Part shown: positions 43,496 through 52,332 of the stretch, piece by piece
Numbering within the stretch: position 1 is the stretch's first letter
Layout: each line of letters starts with the position of its first letter
Source of the DNA: Pseudanabaena sp. M085S1SP2A07QC
GTDB taxonomy: Bacteria; Cyanobacteriota; Cyanobacteriia; Pseudanabaenales; Pseudanabaenaceae
Length of the DNA stretch: 64,000 bases
Reading direction: 5' to 3'
Assembly: GCA_020404895.1 (NCBI GenBank)
Contig: JADBWK010000063.1
Location: 1 to 64,000 of the forward strand
Program-made: the position numbers and the translations under genes
Notes under the pieces: generated by a model
Databases searched by the model: none
Told to the model about the DNA's origin: nothing
The model's input: the letters and a program-made list of their open reading frames with translations, nothing else

Positions 43496-43978
43496 TTATT
43501 TAAGCCATTCTTCGAGGCTAGTGGTTAATTTACCTGTGATTTGAGCAGTAAGCTGATCGCGCTTTTGTTTACGTAGCCATTTTTGAAATTGTTTGTCGTA
43601 CTCTTCGCTTTCTGATTGGTAAATAACCCATGAATCTAGTGCAATGCCCAATCCCCAAAACAATAGAGGATAGATTGCCCAACCGATTCGGCCAGATGTA
43701 AAAAGGTTCAGTGCTACTAAAAAAGAATTAACGATCGCATATTTCAATACATTTGCTTGCAAAGACTTCTTTTTATATTTGTCAAACTCTAACTGTTCTT
43801 TGCGAACAGCTTGCGTAGATTGCCATTCTTGCACGGATGCTAAGAAATCAGCTTCACTAACTCCCATGTCTGAGGCAATCTCATATATTTGCTGTTTGGT
43901 CAGGTTTTGACCGTTAGTTCTCTTGGCAAGTGCATAGCGGAGAATCTGATCGACTTGTTCTTCTGAATAAGTTTCCAT
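43496..43978 (-). CDS. 2TM-domain protein
   Basis: A 160-residue protein with an N-terminal helical region (YSEEQVDQILRYALAKR) resembling a SHOCT/UBA-like segment. A pair of membrane helices (VLKYAIVNSFLVALNLFTSG, IGWAIYPLLFWGLGIALDSW) of the 2TM family follows, then a basic tail. ATG 43978 is preceded by GGAGG at 6-base spacing, so the longer frame is rejected. The function is unknown. Confidence 0.8.
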   Translation of the reverse strand: METYSEEQVDQILRYALAKRTNGQNLTKQQIYEIASDMGVSEADFLASVQEWQSTQAVRKEQLEFDKYKKKSLQANVLKYAIVNSFLVALNLFTSGRIGWAIYPLLFWGLGIALDSWVIYQSESEEYDKQFQKWLRKQKRDQLTAQITGKLTTSLEEWLK

Positions 43979-44024
43979 ATTTTCCTCCATAAAGATCAAT
44001 TCAAGTATAGCTATCAATTTTAAA

Positions 44025-44051
44025 GAGTTGCGGCGCAAAGCGCCGCAACTC
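44025..44051. repeat. Hairpin, GCGGCG core
   Basis: A perfect inverted repeat, GAGTTGCGGCG arms around CAAAG, lies upstream of the 2TM gene. Confidence 0.85.
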
Positions 44052-44080
44052 TCTTTTGGTGTTATGCATTTATATTTATC

Positions 44081-44665
44081 CTAGTCGAGTTCAAAATAAA
44101 ACAACCCTTCGGGTTGTTTTATTCGCACTAGCTCAGCAATAAAGCGATCGCAGCAATCGCGCAGCCAATAGGTATAAGATTGTGGATTTTCTTGTATATC
44201 TGTTTGCAAAACTTTTAAATCTATCCATTTCCAATCTTCGGCTTCTTCAGGATTGAGAACAGGCTCACGATCGCTATAGCCTACAAATACATGATCAAAT
44301 TCATACTCGGTTAACTCATTATCTAATTTGGCTTGATATATAAAACTAAAAAGTTCACGCAACTCACAATCAAAGCCCATTTCTTCTTGAAGTCGGCGAT
44401 GGGCGGCTAGTAAGGTTGTCTCTTCATGGCGCGGATGACTACAACAGGTATTTGTCCAGAGTCCACCCGAATGATATTTATGTTTAGCTCGTTTTTGTAG
44501 TAATAGTTGATTTTGTGAGTTGAGCACAAAAATTGAAAAAGCTCGATGCAGTAGCCCTTTGCGATGTGCTTGTAATTTTTCAGCAATCCCTATTTGGCGA
44601 TCGCTGGTATCTACTAAAATAACTTCTTCTTCTAATTGCTGAGTTAGTTGCGATGTTACATTCAT
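44081..44665 (-). CDS. idi: Isopentenyl-diphosphate delta-isomerase, type I
   Basis: A 194-residue Nudix-fold enzyme. TNTCCSHPRH (catalytic Cys75) and EYEFDHVFVG (catalytic Glu region) mark type I IDI, which interconverts IPP and DMAPP for isoprenoid synthesis with Mg2+. The N-terminus VDTSDRQIGIAEKLQAHRKGLLHRAFSI is also typical. Many cyanobacteria use the unrelated flavin-dependent type II enzyme, so type I is noteworthy here. The last residues are encoded by a palindrome (44095-44123). Confidence 0.9.
   Translation of the reverse strand: MNVTSQLTQQLEEEVILVDTSDRQIGIAEKLQAHRKGLLHRAFSIFVLNSQNQLLLQKRAKHKYHSGGLWTNTCCSHPRHEETTLLAAHRRLQEEMGFDCELRELFSFIYQAKLDNELTEYEFDHVFVGYSDREPVLNPEEAEDWKWIDLKVLQTDIQENPQSYTYWLRDCCDRFIAELVRIKQPEGLFYFELD
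44095..44123. repeat. Palindrome inside the 3' end of idi
   Basis: AATAAAACAACCC and its complement surround TTCG. It encodes residues IKQPEGLFY near the IDI C-terminus, so the hairpin is part of the coding sequence. Confidence 0.85.
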
Positions 44666-44693
44666 AATATTTACAAAAATAATATTTACAAAA

Positions 44694-44738
44694 ATAATAT
44701 TTTAAAAGACTTGTGAAACAAAGCTTTTAAAATATTAT
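44694..44738. repeat. AT-rich hairpin upstream of idi
   Basis: ATAATATTTTAAAAGACTTG and its imperfect complement, preceded by two tandem copies of AATATTTACAAAAAT. Confidence 0.7.
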
Positions 44739-44774
44739 CTGGTTTTGCCCAGAGGACAAGCATGTTCAGACATA

Positions 44775-44829
44775 AAACCCGAAGAAGCGGAGAGCGGCGC
44801 TTTGTGCCGCTCTCCGCTTCTTCGGGTTT
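44775..44829. terminator. Long hairpin between surE and idi
   Basis: Arms of 26 bases starting AAACCCGAAGAAGCGGAGAG end in a GCGGCGC core. It lies just beyond the surE stop codon and is preceded by GACATA, as at other family members. Confidence 0.9.
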
Positions 44830-44852
44830 CTTCACCATTTGGTACTTTAGAA

Positions 44853-45548
44853 TCAAATGTTCATTTGTGTGACAGCTATTTTGCCAGAAAAGCAAACGTC
44901 AACATCAGTATTAGGAGAGCGATCGCGAAGGTTATAACGACCTGTATAAGTAACACCATCGCCATCGGATTTAAACTCTAGAGGCAATGGTTGACTCGAT
45001 TTTTCGCAAAATATAATCTCTGGAATTTCTTTGCTCTCAGTTGGATCAATATGGGGCAAATTCACATTCCAATATGACTGAGGTGGGAGTTTAATTTCTA
45101 AAAGTTGCTTAATGACGACAGCCGTTGTATATGCTGCCCAATCCCAATCAAAAGCTTTGCGACGATCTTGATAATGGGAAATAGCGATCGCAGGAATGTT
45201 GTGAAAAGCTGCTTCGCGCACTGCTGCTACTGTCCCCGACATATAGACATCCACGCCCATGTTGCCACCATGATTAATGCCTGACAGTACCAATTTCACA
45301 TCACTATACAAATGCGCGATCGCCACCCTTACACAGTCAGCAGGTGAACCAGCGATCGCATAGACATGTTCGTTGCGTTTAGCAATTGAGATCGGCTCAT
45401 TGGTGGTTACTTGATGTCCACAGCCTGAATATTGGCGAGATGGGGCTGCGATCGCGCCTTTAAACCCAAATACTAATTCAGTAGCTTTTTGCAAAGACCA
45501 AATGCCCTCAGCATCAATACCATCATCATTGGTCAAAATAATTGTCAT
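44853..45548 (-). CDS. surE: 5'/3'-nucleotidase SurE
   Basis: A 231-residue SurE-type nucleotidase. The N-terminal ILTNDDGIDAEGI carries the metal-binding Asp pair; SRQYSGCGHQVT and LVLSGINHGGNMGVDVYMSGTVAAVREA are family signatures. It removes phosphate from nucleoside monophosphates. ATG 45548 is preceded by GGGAGG-like sequence, so the longer frame (8 extra residues) is rejected. The tail diverges from the family. Confidence 0.92.
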   Translation of the reverse strand: MTIILTNDDGIDAEGIWSLQKATELVFGFKGAIAAPSRQYSGCGHQVTTNEPISIAKRNEHVYAIAGSPADCVRVAIAHLYSDVKLVLSGINHGGNMGVDVYMSGTVAAVREAAFHNIPAIAISHYQDRRKAFDWDWAAYTTAVVIKQLLEIKLPPQSYWNVNLPHIDPTESKEIPEIIFCEKSSQPLPLEFKSDGDGVTYTGRYNLRDRSPNTDVDVCFSGKIAVTQMNI

Positions 45549-45561
45549 ACTCCCTTCCCTT

Positions 45562-45624
45562 TTAAACAGCAATAAACTTCAAAAGCCTTGCATTGCAAGG
45601 CTTTTGAAGTTTATTGCTGTTTAA
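45562..45624. repeat. Perfect 31-base-arm hairpin between ndhO and surE
   Basis: Arms beginning TTAAACAGCAATAAACTTCA are fully complementary around one T. The right arm contains the ndhO stop codon. The core is AAAAGCCTTGCATTGCAAGG. Confidence 0.92.
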
Positions 45625-45839
45625 GCTGCCTGTTCTTCTAATTGATCCTTATGCAGCCAAATTACAGGGGTCGATACTTTACCAAATTTAATCTGGACAT
45701 AATCACCACGAAACTCTAACACTTCACCCCAAGTCTCAAACAGGTATGACGACCAGCGAATATCATTAGCGGTTGCTTCTGGGCTATTTTCTAATTTTTC
45801 GCGAATAGCGCGAACAAGTGTGCCTTTTTTTAGTGCCAT
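45621..45839 (-). CDS. ndhO: NAD(P)H-quinone oxidoreductase subunit O
   Basis: This 72-residue protein starts [20 protein letters not shown] and contains [16 protein letters not shown] and [10 protein letters not shown], the full-length NdhO pattern. NdhO is a small cytoplasmic-side subunit of the cyanobacterial NDH-1 complex that acts in cyclic electron flow and respiration. It is divergent from ycf34. Confidence 0.95.
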   Translation of the reverse strand: MALKKGTLVRAIREKLENSPEATANDIRWSSYLFETWGEVLEFRGDYVQIKFGKVSTPVIWLHKDQLEEQAA

Positions 45840-45992
45840 AGTGTTTAATGCAACAAATTATTAAGGATTTAAAACTACTAGTAGGTATTGTATAGCAAAC
45901 CGATATGTTGTTCTCAGCGCCTAAATCAGTAAAAACAAAATCGACCCAAGTATTTTTTGTTAACATAGCCCCATGAATTAGGTATAACTGCC

Positions 45993-46241
45993 ATGTGCAT
46001 CTGCATCAACTGCACCTATGTCGATCGCTGCATCACCTATCACGCTGTTGAAGCACAACATTTGCAACCGCATCTGACTGAGTATCCAGACTTTGAGGCA
46101 AACTCACCAACTGTTAATGTCAATATTAAAACGACATCTAGCGATATTCAAATGGAATGGGATGTTGTTGGTTGTGAGAGTTTCTCCGCAGAGATGGGGA
46201 AATGGATAAAATTACGCCCTGGGGAACTTGTTCCCACTTGA
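45993..46241 (+). CDS. ycf34: Ycf34-family Fe-S protein
   Basis: An 82-residue protein starting MCICINCTYVDRCITYHAVE with the four clustered cysteines typical of Ycf34. VNVNI and the central EWDVVGCESFSAEMGKW follow. Ycf34 is a thylakoid-associated Fe-S protein reported to influence photosynthetic electron transport under iron limitation. The length matches the family. Confidence 0.92.
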   Translation: MCICINCTYVDRCITYHAVEAQHLQPHLTEYPDFEANSPTVNVNIKTTSSDIQMEWDVVGCESFSAEMGKWIKLRPGELVPT

Positions 46242-46331
46242 TTTCAGGGATATGAAATAGAGATGTAGTATTTTGTACTGCTTTTCTATTTCTTGTCAAA
46301 GAGTTTTGAAGAAGTCATAAATTAGGAATTC

Positions 46332-47300
46332 ATGTCTCAAATTATCAAACCATTATTACTATGTACCTTACTAGGAATATCCTTTAGCGATTACTTCCTC
46401 CCTAATATTAAAGATATTGACCACAAAGATTCAGTTCTTGTAACTGCTAAAAGTAACCCATCAATCCATCAAAATTCATCTCAAACTAATTCTGAGAATC
46501 TATCGAGTTTAGATACTTCTGCAACTAAAGGCGAATATCAACGATTGATGCAGACATTAAGCGATCGTAAAATTATCATACTCTCTATAGAAGAAGTTCT
46601 GCAAACTGTTTCTACTAAATTTCTTGGTGCAACCTACCGCGAAGGTTTATTAGATCAAGATACAACTGAAAAGCTATTTGTATCACTTACAGAATTTGAC
46701 TGTGTGCTATTTGTGGAGACAGTTTTAGCATTCTCTCGCAACTTGCTATCGTCAAGTCCCAGCTACGAAAACTTTGTAGAGAAAGTCCAAGAAGTTCGTT
46801 ATGCAGATGGCAAGCTAGATGGCTATTGCAGTCGTTTACATTATTTTTCAGAATGGATACGCAACAATCAGAAACGTAATATTGTGCGTGACCTTACATC
46901 TGAATTAGGAGGAATACCTTTCAACAAGAAATTAAACTTTATGAGTAGCAACTGGCAGAAATATCCACGCCTAAAAAATAATGAAGCTAATCACCAGTGT
47001 ATTTTAGCAATGGAGCAGAAGATGGAGCAAGAGACGCGATCGCAACCATTACGATATATCCCATCTCATAAGCTACGTTCTATTTATTCATTACTCAAAG
47101 CTGGCGACATTATTGCTGTGACTACGGATCTGAAAGGGCTGGATGCTACACATACAGGCTTTGTCTATCCTACTGCCAATGGAATAGGGTTCATCCATGC
47201 GTCACCATCAGGCAAAGTCAAAGTCTCTCCCGATTTACAACGTTACGTTGAAGGCGTTGATCATGCGATCGGAATTATGGTAGCGCGTCCCGTCAATTAA
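46332..47300 (+). CDS. DUF1460 (NlpC/P60-like amidase) exported protein
   Basis: A 322-residue protein with a signal-like N-terminus (IIKPLLLCTLLGISFSDYF), a linker and a DUF1460 domain. The probable catalytic Cys is in EFDCVLFVETVLAFSRN, with His candidates in THTGFVYP and IGFIHASPSGKV. DUF1460 proteins are related to N-acetylmuramoyl-L-alanine amidases and probably act on peptidoglycan in the periplasm. Confidence 0.82.
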   Translation: MSQIIKPLLLCTLLGISFSDYFLPNIKDIDHKDSVLVTAKSNPSIHQNSSQTNSENLSSLDTSATKGEYQRLMQTLSDRKIIILSIEEVLQTVSTKFLGATYREGLLDQDTTEKLFVSLTEFDCVLFVETVLAFSRNLLSSSPSYENFVEKVQEVRYADGKLDGYCSRLHYFSEWIRNNQKRNIVRDLTSELGGIPFNKKLNFMSSNWQKYPRLKNNEANHQCILAMEQKMEQETRSQPLRYIPSHKLRSIYSLLKAGDIIAVTTDLKGLDATHTGFVYPTANGIGFIHASPSGKVKVSPDLQRYVEGVDHAIGIMVARPVN

Positions 47301-47309
47301 CCAATTGCA

Positions 47310-47372
47310 ACGTAAAGCCCAAAAGATGAGTGGCGGCGCGAATCGCCGCCACTCATCTTTTGGGCTTTACGT
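47310..47372. terminator. Long hairpin between the DUF1460 gene and prmA
   Basis: Arms of about 29 bases starting ACGTAAAGCCCAAAAGATGA, with a GGCGGCG core around CGAAT, lie between convergent genes. Confidence 0.92.
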
Positions 47373-47402
47373 CTTAAGCTAAACTTACATTGATAGATTT
47401 TG

Positions 47403-48326
47403 TTAATATTCTGACCGCCTAATCGTTAAACATGCCCATTCTTGACGCTTCCAGAATGTAGCGATCGTCCATTTATGAGCATCAAGAGCCTCGGCAACTT
47501 TCTGTACTTGCTCAACTAAAATTCCGCTTAAAATTCCCCAGCCATTTTCGTCAACGAGCTGATCGAAATAGGGAACCATATCAACAATGATGTCAACAAG
47601 GATGTTGCAAGTAAACCCATTCGCAGGTGCAGGCATATTCGCAATCAAATCTTGAATACTGCCCACTTGTACCCAGATTTTACCTTCAGGAATATCATTA
47701 AGTTGGCGATTATGGTTAGTTGCCTTGATCGCCAAAATATCGTTATCGATCGCATAGGTCTGACTCGCTCCAATCAGTAATGCCCCGATACTGAGAATAC
47801 CTGAACCACAACCAACGTCAGCAACCACGATATTGTCTTCGGGCTTTACACCCCATAAGCGCATTTCTAAGGCTTCTAAACAAAGTTGAGTGGTGGCATG
47901 AGCGCCCGTACCAAAGGCGCTACCAGGATCGAGACGCAAGATTTTGCGATCGCTATCAGTCGGCGGATCAATCCAAGCAGGATAAATCACCAACATATCG
48001 CCAATTTCTTGTGGACTCCAATGTTGTTTCCAGCTTGATGACCAGTCCTCATCGTTAATTACCGTCCATTGAGTAGCTGGTGCTTCGTAATCTAACGAGA
48101 TCGCATCCTGCTTTAGCCATAAAGCAAGCGCCGCCAGATCCAAAACATTGCCCTTCTCAACTGGTAAATAACTACTAACACTTATATGCCCATCTTTTTT
48201 CTGGCTTGCCATTCCTTGACAGCCAAAATTTTGTAACCGCCAAAAAATCTGCTCTTCTAGAGACTGCTCGGCTATAACTTGGATTTCCCACCAACTGTTG
48301 TTTGGTGCGATCAGCGAAAGTGACAT
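47403..48326 (-). CDS. prmA: Ribosomal protein L11 methyltransferase
   Basis: A 307-residue methyltransferase. DPGSAFGTGAHATTQLCLEAL and motif I VADVGCGSGILSIGALLIGA are PrmA hallmarks. The N-terminal substrate domain (WWEIQVIAEQSLEEQIFWRLQNFG) recognises L11. I chose ATG 48326 (MSLSLIAPNNSW), since the extra 19 residues of the longer frame are not typical. The target is ribosomal protein L11 lysines. Confidence 0.92.
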   Translation of the reverse strand: MSLSLIAPNNSWWEIQVIAEQSLEEQIFWRLQNFGCQGMASQKKDGHISVSSYLPVEKGNVLDLAALALWLKQDAISLDYEAPATQWTVINDEDWSSSWKQHWSPQEIGDMLVIYPAWIDPPTDSDRKILRLDPGSAFGTGAHATTQLCLEALEMRLWGVKPEDNIVVADVGCGSGILSIGALLIGASQTYAIDNDILAIKATNHNRQLNDIPEGKIWVQVGSIQDLIANMPAPANGFTCNILVDIIVDMVPYFDQLVDENGWGILSGILVEQVQKVAEALDAHKWTIATFWKRQEWACLTIRRSEY

Positions 48327-48406
48327 CTGGCGCTTATGACTATGAGATGAATAATTATATTTTGGGATAGTATGATCGCGCAAAGCGCTGAATATCGCAA
48401 CAATTT

Positions 48407-48808
48407 CTAGTCTTGGATATATTCCTGTTGTTGCAATAGCGCTAATTCTGCTCGCTGTGCTTCGCGTCCTAGATAGGCAGCATGGTCAAACAGTGTAACA
48501 GGACAAGGTTGGGTTTTTTCAAATATTTCTACGCAGAGTTCCTTAGCAGTTCGCCCTGTAAATAAATGCATTGCTTGGCGATCAACTTTACCTCTAGCAG
48601 GAATGGGTTTACCAGTTTCAGGATCAACTGCTAAGCCTTGGTCATTAATAATGTTGCTGTAGTGTTTAGCACAAATTAAATTTTGTTGGCGATCAACATA
48701 AATAATAAAGTAACCACTGGGATCAAGAGCTAGCGATCGTTTAGATAATTGAGCGTCAATGACATGGAGTTGTTGTGTAAGTGAGTTCGTTTCAGCAGTC
48801 AAATTCAT
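48407..48808 (-). CDS. DUF4346 protein
   Basis: A 133-residue cytoplasmic protein with LDPSGYFIIYVDRQQNLICAKHYSN and LFTGRTAKELCVEIFEK, matching DUF4346, found mainly in cyanobacteria. DHAAYLGREAQRAELAL forms a C-terminal helix. The function is unknown. It lies 80 bases upstream of prmA on the same strand. Confidence 0.8.
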   Translation of the reverse strand: MNLTAETNSLTQQLHVIDAQLSKRSLALDPSGYFIIYVDRQQNLICAKHYSNIINDQGLAVDPETGKPIPARGKVDRQAMHLFTGRTAKELCVEIFEKTQPCPVTLFDHAAYLGREAQRAELALLQQQEYIQD

Positions 48809-48910
48809 TAACTTTGAGGCAAGAGAATATTAATTATTAATTATTAATCTTATGATACGACTTACCGCGCTCAAGTTTTGCAGAACCAACTAATCCTATA
48901 CAATGAGACA

Positions 48911-49000
48911 TAAGTACCTCGGCATAATTAAAAAAACAGAACCAAAATCTGTACCGCCCGCTACGCGGGCGGTACAGATTTTGGGGTTTTGTGCCTAGCT
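48911..49000 (+). repeat. Dispersed 100-base repeat, copy B
   Basis: TAAGTACCTCGGCATAATTA, a CCAAAATCTGTACCG palindrome (48942-48984, loop region CCCGCTACGCGGG) and GTGCCTAGCT match copy A at 30686-30785 in order and sequence. It lies directly upstream of a kinase gene. Confidence 0.85.
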
Positions 49001-49028
49001 ACATAGCCTATAACTAGAGGGGTTCGCC

Positions 49029-50756
49029 ATGCCAGCCAAAGTAATAGATGGACGCTACAAACTGATTAAACAGATTGGAGCTGGTGGATTTGGGCATACA
49101 TTTATTGCTAGGGATATGCGCCGCCCTGGCTCCCCACCTTGTGTAGTTAAGCAACTTAAGCCCGCTAGTGATGATCCAAATTTTATTCGTGAGGCAAGGC
49201 GACTATTTAACACGGAAGCAGAAACCCTAGAAAAACTTGGCAGCCATGATCAAATTCCACAATTGCTTGCCTATTTTGAGGAAGACAAGCAGTTTTTTTT
49301 GGTGCAGGAATTTGTGGAAGGGCGATCGCTTCATGACGAACTGAAAGCAGCCCTGCCTGAAGTATCAGATTTAGGTAATGAATCTCAAGATCGTCTTTTT
49401 GCTGAATTAGACAATATTGACGCACCAATCAGAGACAAACAACTAGCCGAAGTTGAAGTGCTTAAGATTTTGAAAGATGTTCTTGATGTCTTGGACTTTG
49501 TACATTCTGAAGGGGTAATTCATCGAGATATTAAGCCAGACAACTTAATTCGCCGTAAGAAAGATCAAAAGATTGTGCTGATCGATTTTGGTGCGGTCAA
49601 AGCAGTACAAGATGCTAATACGCAACTTGTAGCCAATGAAAAAGGGGAGTCACGATTTACAGTGACCATCGGGACACCTGGCTATATGCCCAGTGAGCAA
49701 TGTGCAGGTCGCCCAACTTATAACAGTGATATATATGCTTTAGGCATGGTGGCGATTAAAGCTCTCACTGGATACAGCCCAACTGATCTCCCAACCGATC
49801 CCGCTACAGGTGAACTAGTCTGGCGGGATAAAGCACAAGTGAGTAACGGATTAGCGATGGTATTAACTCGTATGGTGCGCTATCACTATACTCAACGCTA
49901 CCAGTCAGTGCGTGAAGTCAATCAAGGTATAACCACCTTTGCAACGATGACTGAAGTGGAACGTAAAGCCACTACAAGTAAAATCGTTAGGTCAACAATT
50001 CTAACTGGGACAGAGAATTCAAGCCTCTCCAATGTTCCTACTTCTTACAAATCTAGTTCTCAAACTCGTCGGTCAGTTCCAGCACCATCAACTAGCTCTA
50101 ATTCAGGGATTCTCTTTCTATTTGGTGGGCTTTTGGCAGTAGTAGCAGTAATCGCGGCTTTTGCTTTGCCAGTAATGATGCGAAATAATCAACCTTCAAT
50201 TATTGTCAGTAATCAGCCAATTCCTGCCACTAAGCCTATCTCTACTGACCCTAGCCCTATAACAACGCCTACGAATACAGCAGTAAATCAAGTCCTAAAT
50301 TTGGAAGCCAATAAAGAATCTTTGGTTGTCCCTAACAAAATGGTGGGAGATGCTACTCACACTTATACAGTTCAGGCTAAATCTGGACAATTGCTGAGTA
50401 CTTCGATTACAGGTACTGGACTATTACTTACTGTTCTGAATGCTCAAGGCATACCTCTCTCCAATGCTGTTAATGTTGTAAACGCTGACGTGCCAATCCC
50501 ATCTGATGGAGCCTATGTTGTTCAACTCAAGGGAATTGGGGGGACTACTGAAATTCCCTATCAGTTAAAGTTTAGTCTTAAGGATGCGGCGATCGCACAA
50601 CCAACAGCTATTCCCACAACTCCTCCGTTAACTTCTCCATTAGCATCTCCAACTCCAACGGGAACACCTGCGCCATCTCCAAATACACCTGTGGTAACGC
50701 CAACACAAGCACCTACTCCACCACCACAAATAGAAATCAAAGTTAGAAATAGATAA
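49029..50756 (+). CDS. Membrane-anchored Ser/Thr protein kinase
   Basis: A 575-residue protein. The kinase domain covers about residues 9-310, with GAGGFG (17-22), Lys41, HRDIKPDN from 165 and DFG at 186-188; an acidic insert of about 30 residues lies near 108-138. A Ser-rich linker and one membrane span (ILFLFGGLLAVVAVIAAFAL) follow. An outward-facing domain (LEANKESLVVPNKMVGDATHTYTVQAKSG...) resembles pre-peptidase C-terminal domains, and the tail is Pro/Thr-rich. The signal sensed is unknown. Confidence 0.88.
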   Translation: MPAKVIDGRYKLIKQIGAGGFGHTFIARDMRRPGSPPCVVKQLKPASDDPNFIREARRLFNTEAETLEKLGSHDQIPQLLAYFEEDKQFFLVQEFVEGRSLHDELKAALPEVSDLGNESQDRLFAELDNIDAPIRDKQLAEVEVLKILKDVLDVLDFVHSEGVIHRDIKPDNLIRRKKDQKIVLIDFGAVKAVQDANTQLVANEKGESRFTVTIGTPGYMPSEQCAGRPTYNSDIYALGMVAIKALTGYSPTDLPTDPATGELVWRDKAQVSNGLAMVLTRMVRYHYTQRYQSVREVNQGITTFATMTEVERKATTSKIVRSTILTGTENSSLSNVPTSYKSSSQTRRSVPAPSTSSNSGILFLFGGLLAVVAVIAAFALPVMMRNNQPSIIVSNQPIPATKPISTDPSPITTPTNTAVNQVLNLEANKESLVVPNKMVGDATHTYTVQAKSGQLLSTSITGTGLLLTVLNAQGIPLSNAVNVVNADVPIPSDGAYVVQLKGIGGTTEIPYQLKFSLKDAAIAQPTAIPTTPPLTSPLASPTPTGTPAPSPNTPVVTPTQAPTPPPQIEIKVRNR

Positions 50757-50810
50757 ATTAAAGATTGTGCTTTGCACCATCTTTATAGTTGTTGATAAAC
50801 TAGAACATAA

Positions 50811-50861
50811 AACCCAAAAGAGAATTGCGGCGCGAAACGCCGTAATTCTCTTTTGGGTTTC
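50811..50861. repeat. Long hairpin, AAACCCAAAA type
   Basis: Arms of 23 bases starting AAACCCAAAAGAGAATTGCG surround CGAAA, preceded by GAACATAA. A separate small hairpin (AAAGATTGTGCTTTGCACCATCTTT split into two arms) lies at 50761-50785. Confidence 0.88.
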
Positions 50862-50892
50862 ACTTGGCGACGGATATAGATTTGAGAACATT

Positions 50893-51699
50893 ATGAAAAT
50901 ATATGGAATTGATTTTACTAGTGCACCTAGCAAAAACAAGCCGATCGCTTGTGTAGAAGCTTGGCTAGAATCGGATACTTTACATATTCTAAAGTTCTAT
51001 CGTTTTACAAATTTTCCTTCTTTTATAGACTTTTTGTCGCGATCGCCTGTCTGGATTGCAGGAGTAGATTTTCCATTAGGGCAACCTCGGAAGCTGATCG
51101 AAAACTTGCAATGGGGGAACACTTGGGCAGATTATGTCGATCGCATAGGACAGATGAGTAAACAGGAATTTGTCGAAACTTTAAATCAATATCGTCAGGG
51201 TCGAGCTGTTGGAAATCGCGAACATTTGCGCCATACTGATCGCGGCACAGGTGCAATTAGTCCGATGAAAATCTATGGTGTACCTGTAGGTAAAATGTTT
51301 TTTGAAGGTGCGCCAAGAATGCTTGCCGCAGGATTTAGCATTTTGCCTTGTCATCCCACTAACGATGCACGAATTGTAATTGAGATTTATCCTTCTCTAA
51401 TGTCAAGGAGCATTATCGGTAAACAAAGCTATAAATCTGACGATAAACGCAAACAAACTAATAAAATGCAATTATTACGACAAGAAATAATCAATCAGGT
51501 GCGATCGCCTATATTCAATTCAAAGTATGGCTTTGTTGTCGAAATTGCTCAACAACTTACCTGTGAATGCGTGAGTGATGCTTCGGGCGATACGCTTGAT
51601 GCTGTAATTGCTACAATCCAATGTGCATCAGCTTCTAAACAACCTAATTATGGAATCCCTGAAAACTGCGATCGTCTTGAAGGGTGGATTTGTGCATAA
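50893..51699 (+). CDS. DUF429 protein
   Basis: A 268-residue protein starting MKIYGIDFTSAPSKNKPIAC, with WIAGVDFPLG and IEIYPSL and the late SDASGDTLDAVIATIQC. The acidic residues are arranged as in the RNase H-like DUF429 family. The biochemical function is unknown. I chose ATG 50893, since the upstream extension is read from the preceding hairpin. Confidence 0.82.
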   Translation: MKIYGIDFTSAPSKNKPIACVEAWLESDTLHILKFYRFTNFPSFIDFLSRSPVWIAGVDFPLGQPRKLIENLQWGNTWADYVDRIGQMSKQEFVETLNQYRQGRAVGNREHLRHTDRGTGAISPMKIYGVPVGKMFFEGAPRMLAAGFSILPCHPTNDARIVIEIYPSLMSRSIIGKQSYKSDDKRKQTNKMQLLRQEIINQVRSPIFNSKYGFVVEIAQQLTCECVSDASGDTLDAVIATIQCASASKQPNYGIPENCDRLEGWICA

Positions 51700-51749
51700 A
51701 ACCCAAAATAGAGTTGCAGCGCTTCGCGCTGCAACTCTATTTTGGGTTT
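51699..51749. terminator. Hairpin at the DUF429 stop codon
   Basis: A perfect inverted repeat of 24-base arms starting AAACCCAAAATAGAGTTGCA begins at the last base of the stop codon. Confidence 0.9.
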
Positions 51750-51750
51750 A

Positions 51751-51780
51751 AAAAAGAGCAAACTTGTGCTTGCTCTTTTT
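51751..51780. terminator. T-tailed hairpin adjacent to the DUF429 terminator
   Basis: AAAAAGAGCAA and TTGCTCTTTTT flank ACTTGTGC, directly after the previous hairpin. It reads as a terminator on both strands. Confidence 0.75.
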
Positions 51781-51874
51781 TATTTTAAATTTGATTTACC
51801 TAATTTAATTTATCTAATTTAAGAGTTGATGGATTGTTATTTCCGTTCATAAAAGAAACTCCAAAAGCCAATCT

Positions 51875-52087
51875 CTAAGCATGAACAAATTCGTTACTAG
51901 TTGTTTTTTTCCAACCTCTCGGCAACTTCAAATCGTCAGGATCAACGTAATGACAAGCATAGTCATCTAAACAGATTAAAGCCCAGCCATTGCCATCGAT
52001 ATTGACAAGTTTGTAAGAAGCCTCCAACACAAAAAAACCTTTGTGGTTGCGGGTGTCGGGCTTTACTCTGACATTTTCTAAGATCAT
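51875..52087 (-). CDS. Small hypothetical protein (70 residues)
   Basis: I do not recognise a family. The chain looks compact and mixed alpha/beta (ILENVRVKPDTRNHKGFFVLE...LKLPRGWKKTT), with two Cys and no membrane segment. GGAAG lies a few bases before the ATG, supporting translation. The following 245-base gap to 52333 holds no gene that I can see. Confidence 0.6.
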   Translation of the reverse strand: MILENVRVKPDTRNHKGFFVLEASYKLVNIDGNGWALICLDDYACHYVDPDDLKLPRGWKKTTSNEFVHA

Positions 52088-52332
52088 TTTATTAACTTCC
52101 TTTTAAATAAAAAATTGTCACTTCGCTGTAATTAAAAAATTATCAGCTTCAGTTATTTATATTTATGTAGCCTAGCACCCTTGACAAAAATCCCGTGTTA
52201 AGATTTTCTGACAAAAGAGCTACTCTTATGAAGTTCTATGACGTTAGATAAAGTTATTTATTGAATTTCAACAATTACAATTCACAAATGTTGACAGCAA
52301 TCTGAAGTTAATAAGAATACAAAGACTGGATT

